A stretch of 64,000 bases of DNA from NCBI GenBank assembly GCA_029204225.1, contig CM055092.1, positions 77,741,662 through 77,805,661 of the forward strand, read 5' to 3'. The stretch is from Diphasiastrum complanatum. Lineage: Eukaryota; Streptophyta; Lycopodiopsida; Lycopodiales; Lycopodiaceae. The notes under the pieces were generated by a model. It ran no database searches. It worked only from the letters and a program-made list of their open reading frames with translations, and was not told the origin of the DNA. The translations under genes and the position numbers were made by a program. Shown here one piece after another: positions 43,208 through 52,673 of the stretch (position 1 is its first letter; each line of letters begins with the position of its first letter).

Positions 43208-43747
43208 TCAGGGGTCTCTTGGTTGTATAACTCTAGGAGGAAGGGAAGCAGCTGGCCTTCGAGATCCAGCCTTCTTGGGGACAGGCTGCTTCCTCTTCCT
43301 CCTAGAGGTAGTCGGCAAGTTGGTTCTATCCAGAGGTAGGTATTTGGAGGTGCTGGCATTATCAATATGCAAACCAAAAAAATGGTCCTGAAGCCTTCTG
43401 AGAATGACGAAATTTTTGGGCATGATGGTGACACACTTACCATGTACTGCTAAAAGACAAGTATCCTCAAAAAATTGGAACAACAAATCTTCTGCAGCAC
43501 CCTGTAAGGCCTGCATGGCTATCACAGCAAAACGAACATTTAGCCCAAGTGACAGAGTGACATTCCTTACAGATCGGCTGAAAGGAGCTCTAGGGATCAA
43601 CAGTTCAGTTGATCTCTAGAGTTTTCTAATCTCCCTCAGCCAGACCTGCTTCCTGCCATGACTACGACCAGTACTAGGGGGAACACGAGCATGGGATGGC
43701 TGTACAACGGTTATGGCACGGGCAGTGGATTTGGTCCAGGCCATCAT
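43208..43747 (-). CDS. Diverged histone H3-like gene with in-frame TAG
   Basis: The tail starts MMAWTKSTARA (H3: ARTKQTARK) at 43,747 and is short, about 42 residues before LREIRKL, the start of the alphaN helix. A TAG at 43,616-43,618 takes the place of the Gln in the usual RKYQKSTELL. The frame continues RSTELLIPRAPFSRSVRN, LNVRF, AMQALQGAAEDLLFQFFEDT, AVHGKCVTIMPKN, LRRL. This is a complete H3 histone fold, colinear with canonical H3 and without the loop-1 insertion common in CENH3. Lys4 is kept; the Lys9 and Lys27 positions read Ala and Val. A basic extension (RRKRKQPVPKK) follows the fold. It would form nucleosomes with H4 if translated; the TAG suggests a pseudogene, readthrough or error. 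No intron is seen. Confidence 0.8.
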
Positions 43748-43966
43748 TTTGAGAAGAAGAAAATTAACAAAAAAAAATTTGAACAAAAACAAAGGGGATG
43801 AAAACAAAAAAATTTGCGATAAAAGGGCACTTGAGATCGATACCAGACCTGAATATTGAAGCTCACTGTGAGAAGGTGGACGATTAAATGGTGAGAGGGC
43901 GTGCTTGAGAGCGATATTGGGAGCGAAAACCAAAAATTCTGCGGAAAAAAATGAAAATTCCGAGGA

Positions 43967-43974
43967 CTTATATA
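43967..43974 (-). promoter_or_regulatory. TATA box of the H3-like gene
   Basis: TATATAAG on the minus strand, about 220 bp before the ATG. The interval is open but Phe/Ser-rich, as expected of a pyrimidine-rich 5' UTR. Confidence 0.6.
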
Positions 43975-44011
43975 TACGAAATTTTTGCACATGTGAAAAG
44001 ACGGCCGGAGA

Positions 44012-44084
44012 CACGTGTTGTCAGATCATTGGTCCACGTGGAATGTCCGTACTGACAATGATGAATCAATTATGAGGCCACGTG
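44012..44084 (-). promoter_or_regulatory. Three G-boxes upstream of the TATA box
   Basis: CACGTG at 44,012-44,017, 44,035-44,040 and 44,079-44,084, the last two in a CCACGTGG context. Such clusters bind plant bZIP/bHLH factors and are rare by chance in AT-rich DNA. An ACGTGT follows at 44,115. Confidence 0.6.
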
Positions 44085-44214
44085 GGATGGGACATGTGCA
44101 CGAATCCCTTTTCAACGTGTGTCATTCTCACACATGACAGATGTCAGATCAATCATTCTCTGTATGGGCCCAAAAAAAGTGCCCTTGTGAAGGTTCCCAA
44201 GAGCAAAAAGTGGC

Positions 44215-45200
44215 CTAGAACCTTCTCAGACAACAAATTTTTGAGTTTCTCTGGGAAGTAACTCTTGTAGCTTGGTAAGCAAGTGGATCTGACTTAGATA
44301 CAAGCACATACCAGCCTGCAAAGATTAGTTCCCAGAAAATTTCAAAATTTGGCCAAAAGTCCACCAAGAAATGCAGTTTTTTCAAGATTTTTTGAGTTTC
44401 CTTGAGAAGCAACTCTCACAGCTTGGTGAGCAGCTGAATTTGACTAAGATACAAGTGCATACCAGTCTGCGAGGGTTTGTTCCGAGAAAATCTTAAAATT
44501 CTGCAAAAAAAACCCCCAAAAAATTCACTTTTTTCAAGATTTTTTGAGTTTCCCTAGGAAGTAACTCTCACAGCTTGGTGAGAAGCTGAATCTAACTGAG
44601 ATACAACTGCATACCAGTCTATGAGGGTTTTTTCCCAGAAAATCGTAAAATTTTTCAAAAGAAACCCCAATTACAAGATTTTTTGAGTTCCCTTGGGAAG
44701 TAACTCTCGAAGCTTGGTGAGCAGGTGAATCTGACTGAGATACAAGTGCATACTAGTCTGCAAGGATTTGTTCCCAGAAAATCTTAAAATTTTGCAAAAA
44801 CACCACAAAAATATACACTGTTTCAAGATTTTTTGAGTTTCTTTGGGAAGTAACTCTTGCAACTTGGTGAGCAGGTTAATCTGACTAAGATACAAGTGCA
44901 TACAAGTCTGCAAGGGCTTTTTCCCAGCAAATCTTAAAATTTTGCAAAAGAACCACAAAAGAATGCACTTTATTCAAGATTTTTTGAGTTTCCTTGGGAA
45001 GTAACTCTTGCAGCTTGGTGAGCACTTGAATCTAACTGAGATACAAACTCATACCAGTCTGCAAGAGTTTGTTCCCAGCAAATCTTAGAATTTTACAAAA
45101 AGACGCCAAAAAAATGCACTTTTTCCATGATTTTTTGAGATCTGCTGGGAAGTAACCTTTGCAAAGAGTTTTTTAGATAGATTCAACCAAGATCTGGCTA
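44215..45200. repeat. ~151-bp tandem array, about seven units
   Basis: The anchor GAGTTT (GAGATC in the last unit) recurs at 44,243, 44,394, 44,546, 44,685, 44,835, 44,986 and 45,137, giving steps of 151, 152, 139, 150, 151 and 151 bp. Each unit carries GGAAGTAACTCT, AGCTTGGTGAGCA, GATACAAGTGCATACCAGTC and TTGTTCCCAG. Units differ by about 10-20%, so the array is not newly amplified. It ends about 130 bp upstream of the H3-like G-boxes. Confidence 0.9.
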
Positions 45201-46435
45201 CTGTGAAATTTTTGTGAAGATCCAATGGTTAAATTTAGAAATATCTAAGAAAAAGTGCCAAAAAGTGCCAAAAAACTGAGTTTTTTCAAGATCCTGACAA
45301 ATCTGCCCATCAAGAACTCTTGCAGAACTCACATTATCTAGAAATGGTCCATATATAGCTATTGTAGGAAGGTTGAAGGTTAGATTCACTCAGATCTGAA
45401 GAAATCTCAAGAAAAAAAAAAAAAAAAAACCACAATGAACCAAGAAAAGGGGCTAAAATCAGACTATTAGCCAACTGAAACTGATCAGATCTTGTCAAAT
45501 CTAGGTTGCAGTCACAATATCCATCAAGATCCAACATCCCTAGACTGAACCAAGTGAATGAAACTCAGATCAAGTTGATCAGTACCAAGAAAAATTAGTT
45601 TCCACCACCATCCATACCAACCATTCATCACTCTTCTGTCCACACTCTTCTATCCATCTGCATATTCTCTTGACAGTGTAACTTTCATTGCAGTTATCTG
45701 TTAAATCCATTTCTATTTCTATTCACATCCATACGGATCCCTCTTTTCTTGATTCCTTTCTCCTCTTCTTTTTCTTCTTCCACTTCAAAAAAAAAAAAAA
45801 AAAAGTTGGAACACCAGAGTCATTGAGCAAATCTTGAAGCCCGTGTTCGTCCTCTTCGTCTTCTTTATCGCGAACAATTTTCTGTCTTCAAATTTTCTTT
45901 TGTGCGGAAGCCCTTACAAGATCCCAGACACTCGACTACGCATCACAGAACATATTTTACTCTAGCAATCATGATACACAGCACAAGATGAGATGTACGA
46001 AAATAGAGTGACTGTATTATCAGTTTTAGTTTAGAGTGAATTTGTCAGTGTCTCGCTCATTAGCGGAATGACATTCTACTCTTTAGCTATGTTCTGCTCG
46101 TTGGCAGACTTTCATGCACAGCTATGGTGTCTTTACTTCCTTACTCTATTCACTACGTCTCTTTCTGTCTCTTATAGATATTTGTATTCACATCCTCTTG
46201 TTATGATCCAGAGAGGATCATTTATACCTCCACTATGTGGAGTTTACAAGATAGCTAAACGTCAAATCACATGACTAGTTAATGCTAATCAACCAGTTAG
46301 TTAGTCTTCGTCGTTGCTACTCGTTTCAGTTGGGCGTGAAGCCCGTTGAGCTGCCAGTTGGCAGCGCAAAAGATTTTTCTTTGTCTGATTCGTAATTACC
46401 CGTTTGCTTTTGTTCTTTTCGTTTCTTTTCGTAGT
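45201..46435. other. No intact gene; LTR-like debris
   Basis: Degenerate continuation of the array to about 45,340, then A-rich runs near 45,411-45,429 and 45,787-45,803. 45,870-46,300 contains CGCGAACAATT, GTCTCGCTCATTAGCGG and CTCGTTGGCAGAC blocks similar to 24.8-25.0 kb, probably a copia LTR remnant. Confidence 0.45.
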
Positions 46436-46750
46436 TTTCATTCCTTGTCCCTTTTGCGGTTTGTGGTCCTGGAGGTGTGTTTGCGATTCGCGATTGATTT
46501 GTGAATTGTTCGTGCGTTCACCATTTCTGACAGTATAAAAGTAGCTAACTTTGTTAACTTGTCCACCACAACCCAAATAGAATTATTTTGGCATTGGGTC
46601 TTTGGAAGTCCAACCACAAAATCCATAGATATACTTTCCCATCACTTCTAAGAGATATCTAGGGGATGTAACAACCTTCAATCTTTAATTGTTCTGCTTT
46701 GGCAAGGTCTACACTTAACCACATAAGACTCGACAGACCAATGGCAGAGA
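46436..46750 (-). pseudogene. Gypsy integrase core fragment
   Basis: [11 protein letters not shown] then [15 protein letters not shown], the region of the first catalytic Asp in gypsy integrases. It is preceded, in broken frames, by a KCRPCQ zinc-ligand pair. It is cut on both sides by other sequence. Confidence 0.8.
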
Positions 46751-48205
46751 CAGACGACTCGAAGATGTTCTGTTCATGCCTACTCTGCAGCAAGACTTGC
46801 TCTCTGTAGCAAGAATACCAGATGCAGGGATGCATGTGACGTTTTTTGACGAAGCATGCAACGTGATTGATGCCAGTACCAGTACTCTTATCGCTCAAGA
46901 CAGAAGGAAAGGGAACCTATATCATCTGAAGGTATGCCTACCTACAGATCAGGTGCATCAGACTCATGATGACTCGCCAGACACTCTGTGGCACATAAGA
47001 CTCTGCCACATGAACTCAATGGCACATTATCAAGCAAGCCATCATGGAACAATAACAGGGGTCAGCATCTTGAATGCAACCAATTCGACCACCTGTGATG
47101 CATGTTTGAAAGGCAAGATGTCACGCACACCATTCATTAAAGACTCCTACAAAACGACAAAGATTCTGGAGCTAGTGCACTCTGACATCTGCGGACCATT
47201 CAACGTGATCTCAATAGGAGGTTCAAAATATTATATAACCTTCATTGATGATTATAGCAAATTTTCCAGAGTGTATTTTATTCAGATTAAATCAAAATCA
47301 CTTGATAAATTCATAGAATATGTGAATTGGACTAAGAGATGTACAGGCAGCAAAGTGAAGCAGATTAGAAAAGATCGAGGTGGCGAATACATCTCGAATC
47401 ACTTCATTGACTTCTGCAATGATTGTGGCATCATTCACAGAACAATTGCAGCCTACACACCACGGCACAATGGTGTTGCTGAACGAAAGAATAGGACTCT
47501 GATGGAAGCAGCCAGATGCATGATGGCCTACTCGAAAGCCCAAAGGGCACTGTGGGCTGAAGTAGTAGCTACAGCCGCATACATCTAGAACAGAACAGGC
47601 AAGTTTGGTGTTCCTCACCACATGAGCTATAGTGGGGTAGAAAGCCCAACCTGTCTCACGTCAGAATCTTTGGCTATGCAACTTATGCACATATTCCTGA
47701 TAAGCTTCGAAAGAAGCTTGATAAGAAAGCCGAGCAGGGATTCCTGATAGGTTATGACAACAACTCATCATACTACAGAGTCTACATGCCAGACACGAAC
47801 ACTGTGAAAATAGTGAGAGATGTCAGATTCGATGAGAGCAAGACAATGGCCAATGACGATCCTGTCAGTTATGAAGATCTGGAGAGACAATACTATGACC
47901 TGCCGCCAACAATAGAGGGAGCAGAGTACGAACACAAAAACGAAGATTTTCACGTCATCTCCCATTCGAGAGACGAATCTGACGAAGAAATATTCGAGAG
48001 ACAACCTGCTGTCGCGGTTCTTGTAAACCAAAATGGTTCCGAACCAAGCAGAACAGACAAGGGCAAAGGCATAGTTGTTTCAGGAGGATCTCCCAGAAGG
48101 TCGACAAAACCACGAAGAGTGCCAACAAGATATGTGCCAGACAGCTCAGCTTCCACATTAGAAGAGTTTTGCGAGTTCAGTGGCAAACCAAATCGCGATT
48201 CTGAT
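46751..48205 (+). pseudogene. Copia GAG-pre-integrase and integrase relic
   Basis: A long frame, 46,776-47,588: LLSVARIPDAGMHVTF, LWHIRLCHMNS, CDACLKGKMSRTPF (zinc ligands), then the D-D-E core (LVHSDICGPF, FIDDYSKFSRVYF, DRGGEYISN, YTPRHNGVAERKNR). A TAG at 47,586 sits where the relative at 20.8 kb has CAG. A frameshift follows near 47,635. The C-terminal part (ATYAHIPDKLRKKLD) and the acidic linker run to about 48,205, where the sequence switches to a relative of the 568-aa ORF instead of RT. Confidence 0.87.
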
Positions 48206-48691
48206 TCTCATCATATATCCATAAGCAAGTATGTAGCCTCATGAAGTTCAAGATCACTTGTAATTACAAGATTAAGAAAATTATGCTTACTTTTGATGGT
48301 TTGTGGACTAGTCATTCTAGCATGATAAATCTTGGTAATAGTAGCAAGTACATGTTTTGTGATCTTAATCAATGTGATGTTTACAAGACATGGAGACATC
48401 ATATTTCCTTCTAAGAGAAGAATAAAGATCAAGGAGGATCAAGTTTCAAGTTCATGCATCTTTACTCAACATGGAAGAAATCAAGTGCAAAGGTGCAAGG
48501 AAGAATCAAGACTCTTCAATTCATCTTGGAGGAGATCAAGATCTAAGAAGCTCTATCTTGGATATGGTGATAGATCATGTCATCATCTTTGAGGGCTAAT
48601 TACTCATCTTCTAAACCTGAATATGATAACTTTTTGATGTTAAGATCAGGTCTTAGAATTGTATATAGATACATTATTGTTTCCAAGGCTA
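48206..48691 (+). pseudogene. Diverged relative of the 568-aa retroelement ORF, C-terminal part
   Basis: From 48,242 the frame reads KKIMLTFDGLWTSHSSM, then CDVYKTWRHHIS before TAA. This aligns with GKIMPSCGDFWTYVSSI and CDHYETWRSRIS of the intact ORF. Divergence is high and stops are present. As at 8.87 kb, the coding relic runs into a polypurine tract and LTR, supporting one element family of different age. Confidence 0.6.
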
Positions 48692-49085
48692 GATTTGAGG
48701 AGGAGTGCAAAAAATAGCCTATTTTGGCAAATCTAGCCATGTAGAACTTCGTAAATATTGTGTATAATTGGGTTCCACACATGTAAGGCCAAGATGCCAT
48801 GTGGAAACCCACTCCTAATGTAGGTTAGGTCAATTCGAGAGATTTGGTCATGTCTATTTGGTGGTCATCCCTACCTTATAGGACCTACACCTAAGTTTAA
48901 GGTGAAAATTCGACCAACTAGCCACCTACCAAGCATAACTCTAGGATCTAGGCTAGGGTTTCATTTTAGGTCAAGAAGAATGAGTTAACTTCCTTATTAC
49001 ATGCTAGAAATCCACCTAACTTCAAGAAGGAAGTCGAATTTGCTATTTATTCCAAGCTCTCATAGTGAGAAGATAGAATATTTTT
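48692..49085 (+). mobile_element. Polypurine tract and 3' LTR fragment
   Basis: GATTTGAGGAGGAG (48,692-48,705) precedes TGCAAAAAATAGCC, matching the copia LTR start at 52,592 on the other strand. The LTR runs to about 49,085 (TAGTGAGAAGATAGAA, also in the 52.2-kb LTR) and is then truncated. Confidence 0.65.
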
Positions 49086-49089
49086 GGAG

Positions 49090-49404
49090 CGAGGTATTAT
49101 GCATACTAAGACTCCATCATACACACCTTAGCACAATGGCATAGCTGAATGAAAAAATAGTACACTGATGGAAGCTGCAAGGTGTATGATGGCTCATGCG
49201 AAGGCACCAAAATAGTTGTGGGCAGAAGCAGTGGCTACATCGTATTATTTTCAGAATCATATTCTAAAATCTCGAATACCGGATAAAACTCTTCATGAGA
49301 TATGGTGGAAGTCAAAGCCAAATCTAGCACATTTGGACATTTGGATGCACAGTGTATATGCACATACCAGATAAGCTGAGAAAGAAACTCGATGAAAAGA
49401 CAAA
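49090..49404 (+). pseudogene. Copia integrase fragment with several stops
   Basis: Close to 20,680-20,960. Stops at 49,129 (TAG), 49,150 (TGA) and 49,213 (TAG) replace CAG, CGA and CAG codons of relatives. It ends where an LTR fragment begins. Confidence 0.82.
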
Positions 49405-49685
49405 ACTATGAAACTACTGTACTTTAGGACCATAAATGGATCTACAAAAGATCCACAAGAGTGATTGGATGCTTGCTTAACAATCTATCAAAAAACTAGA
49501 CACAAAAAAGTTGATCTAGATTGGCAATTTGACAAACAACAAGCATTAACAATCAAAAGCATTGATCAACATTGAAATCCAAGCCCACATGTGTGTAATA
49601 CAGACTGTAGTACGGCCTTCAACCTGAGAAACAAGTAGAAATTGATTTGGTTTCATTTGGATCACAAAAACTCAATGTACATAGT
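49405..49685 (-). mobile_element. LTR fragment
   Basis: Resembles the LTRs at 51,902 and 57,218 (CTTTAGGACCATAAATGGATC, CAATCTATCAAAAA, CTGTAGTACGGCC) and that at 8.1-8.9 kb, but is diverged and truncated on both sides. Confidence 0.7.
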
Positions 49686-51325
49686 GAACAAATGTACTCA
49701 CATCCACGATCTGTGCGAATCTACTTTAGCTTATTGCCTATCTGCTTCTCAGCCCAATTTGTATACTCAACGAATTTCTTGAAAGCTTCAGATTTTGTAA
49801 GATAGGATTTGTAGGTAGTTCGAATATCTCTACTTTTGATTTCGACTCCTTCAATTCTCTGACTTTTGTTGGATTAGTACAAGGCTTTCATGATTATGTG
49901 ACATAGCCTCTTGTGCCACAGTATATCTACCGGTTCATGAGTTTGATTGGCTTGTTCAATTCTTGTTCGAATGTTCAAGTGATACAAATTTTCTTCTATG
50001 TTGCCTTTAGCAACTAGGTTATCAGAATCTTCCTTGAACAGCCTTTACAAGAGTTCTTAGTGAAGGTTACTGACATGCCTGTATCGACTATCTTTGCTAT
50101 GGATAGAAGATCTTTGTCAAAAGTAGGACATAGAGAACTTCCTCCAGTTTCTTGTCACCCTTACTCGTGTCTAGACATAGTACACTAGTTCCATCAACCA
50201 CATGTTTAGAACCATCTCCAAGTATAATGAATCTCGAATAGTTCGTCTTCTTGTACTCAAACAATATTTGTGTCGAAAAAACAAAATGTGAGGTGGCTCT
50301 TGAATCAAGTACTACTTCTCAAATTTTTGAATTAGATGAACAACATAGATCAGCACTAACATAGTTTGCAAAGTTCCTTGTTGCCCTATCTTTCGCTGCT
50401 CTGGAGCATTCTGCTTTGTCTTCGACATAGTTTGAATTTGAAGGTTCACTTCGATTCTACTCCATTTGTTTCTGGGATTCTGATAATTGTCTACTGCTGC
50501 ATGGCCCCGTTTATGAAAATAAATGCATTCAATCTTTGGATTTAACCAACACTTATCTTCTATGTGACCTGATCTTTTGCATCTGTTGCAGATCTTATCA
50601 TCATCATTCTTTTGTTGTTTACCATATTGTTGTTCATTTGTCTTAGACTCATTCTTTTTAGACGACCCCCTATTAAACTTAGGCTTTTTAGAAGATTTAT
50701 TCTTCTTAGTAAATAGAGCATTTTTGGAATCACCATTGTCATCATAGCGTTCACGAGCTTCAACTTCCTCTTTTACTCCATCTATTGCCTTTGAAGTGTC
50801 ATTGTCGCATCTTTCGCCAATAAGGTTCGAGTTGTGTGGAATGACCTAGGTAGGGCTCGAAGAAAATAACTAAGTTGGTTTTCCTTTGAAATTGTATTTT
50901 CTGCACCATAATTATGCAAGAAAATAAACAGATCTTTAATCTTTTGCACAAATGTGTTCGGGTCTTTGTCGTCCCACTATAGGTAAGTTAATTGGTCTTC
51001 CAAGAACATGATCTAGATCGAGTCTTATTCATGGTTTGCAATACTTCCCATAAATCTTTTGCATTCGAAATTGATGTAAGATCTAGCATTATATTGTCAT
51101 GCACTGAAGACACAATAATTTCTATAGCTTTGTCATTTTTCATACTCCATTCTCGAAGTTCTTTGCCAGGAGTAGCTATGGCTTCTCCTCTATTGGTTCT
51201 ACCTATTGCCATAGACCTTCGCCCTTCAATAAGAGTGAAGTCTTTAATTTCCAAATCAAGTAGTTTGAACCTTCTGGATCCAAGATCGTAGTGATCTTTG
51301 CTTGAATATTGATGATCGACGACAT
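49686..51325 (-). pseudogene. Older copia: gag, protease, integrase start
   Basis: Gag starts at 51,325. Recognisable blocks are IKDFTLIEGRRSMAIGRTN, ELREWSMKNDKAIEII, a knuckle region at 50,470-50,600, and a protease start near 50,320. A GAG-pre-integrase piece with LWHKR follows, and the integrase near 49,700-49,730 (IRTDRG) is cut by the LTR fragment. Many frameshifts. It is the same family as the plus-strand element at 17.8-21.1 kb. Confidence 0.82.
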
Positions 51326-51461
51326 CTTCTAATTTTCTGAATCACTCCAGATAGCGCTTGCTGATGGATGTATGAAGAATGCTGAGAGGGGTACAAGAAA
51401 AAAATACACTGTATCGACTCTGATTCGTTCTGATATTATTGTATTAGTTTTGAACCTTCTA

Positions 51462-51473
51462 TACTCTGATACC
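51462..51473 (-). promoter_or_regulatory. Primer-binding site of the older copia
   Basis: ACTCTGATACCA on the plus strand, one mismatch from the tRNA-Met site, one base inside the LTR. Confidence 0.8.
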
Positions 51474-51474
51474 A

Positions 51475-51901
51475 CTGTAGGAAAAATAATAATTATTCTT
51501 CCTCAAAAAACAGGATGAAAGTTTGAATAGATCAAACTAATATCCATGTCTTTTTTTTTATTGAATTTGCGTGCGGAAATAATATGCGGAATTAAGAGAC
51601 TTAAGACAAATTTAGACAATAAGAAACTATTGATCAAAAATGAATTTTTATAATTCTGAATCTGAATCAGTATACATCTCTTGCTGTGTTATCTCACTGT
51701 TGTGTCTCTGATTGAATGAGTTGGTTACAACGAGTAGTGCACATGTATTTATATTGCTACAGGACAAGTATTTTGGCCTTTTATTTACAAGTCTTTTGGC
51801 CTTAGATATTCTGTAATAGTAGATCTAATCGTTTACAATGTTGATATTCTGATAGACGCTTTGTTTCCAAGGTCAAATAAATTTTGTTTGCAAATATTTC
51901 A
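51475..51901 (-). mobile_element. Older copia 5' LTR, inner part, interrupted
   Basis: Matches 18,250-18,695 in reverse. It breaks at 51,901, where the LTR of a younger copia begins, and the other end of this LTR resumes at 57,795. Confidence 0.8.
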
Positions 51902-52592
51902 TGTGAAAAGTACAGTACTAAGGACCATAAATGGATCTTTGAATGATCCACAAGGTGATTGTATGCTTGTTAAACAATCTATCAAAAACTAGTCATCAGA
52001 AAACAAGATCTAGTTTAGCAGCTTGATAGGAAACAAGTAGAGACAATCAAAGCATTGATCAATTAGTATAATCCAACTCCACACGTGTGGAAATAAGGCT
52101 GTAGTACGGCCTGTAGACAGTGTTTACAAAGTGCCAAAGCTGGATTTCATTGGAAAAATAGAGTAATCACCATACAATTAGAGGAAACTCGAGTTTCTCC
52201 TTGAGGCTCCAAAAAGTTTCTATCTTCTCACTATGGAGAATGGGAATACATAGTAAAACACACTTTCTTTGCAAAGTTCGGTGAATATCCAGCATGTAAT
52301 AAGGAAGTAGACTCCACTTTCTGGCCCTTATGTGAAAACCCTAGCCTAGATCCAAGAGTCATGCTTGGTAGGTGCATGGTAGGTACAAATCTCATCATAA
52401 ATCATGGTCTAGATCCTACAAAGTAGGAATCACTACCAAATAGACACAACCACTCCTCTTGACTCGTGGTAACCTACTTTAGGTGTGTATGTACAAGTGG
52501 CACTTTGGCCATTGAACTAACTAACAAACAATATTGACAAAATGTACAATATTCTACATGGCTAGATTTGCCAATGTAGGCAATTTTTCACA
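51902..52592 (-). mobile_element. Younger copia 3' LTR, 691 bp
   Basis: Ends TGTGAAAAG at 51,902 and TTTTTCACA at 52,592. Immediately internal is CTCCTCCTCAAATC, the complement of a polypurine tract. It is nearly identical to 57,218-57,794. Confidence 0.88.
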
Positions 52593-52673
52593 CTCCTCCT
52601 CAAATCTAGCCTTGGAGATCACAATGCTTTTATCAATAACTCCAATTGAAGATCTAAGCTTGACAAATGAATC

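Noticed and set aside
43208-43747. Calling the H3-like gene CENH3
   Set aside because: Loop 1 of the fold has the same length as canonical H3, with no insertion, and the tail start is still H3-like (WTKSTAR). The nearby satellite alone is not enough.
43616-44014. N-terminal extension of about 90 codons before the H3-like ATG
   Set aside because: Phe/Ser/Leu-rich, runs through the TATA box and does not resemble protein, so it is taken as 5' UTR and promoter.
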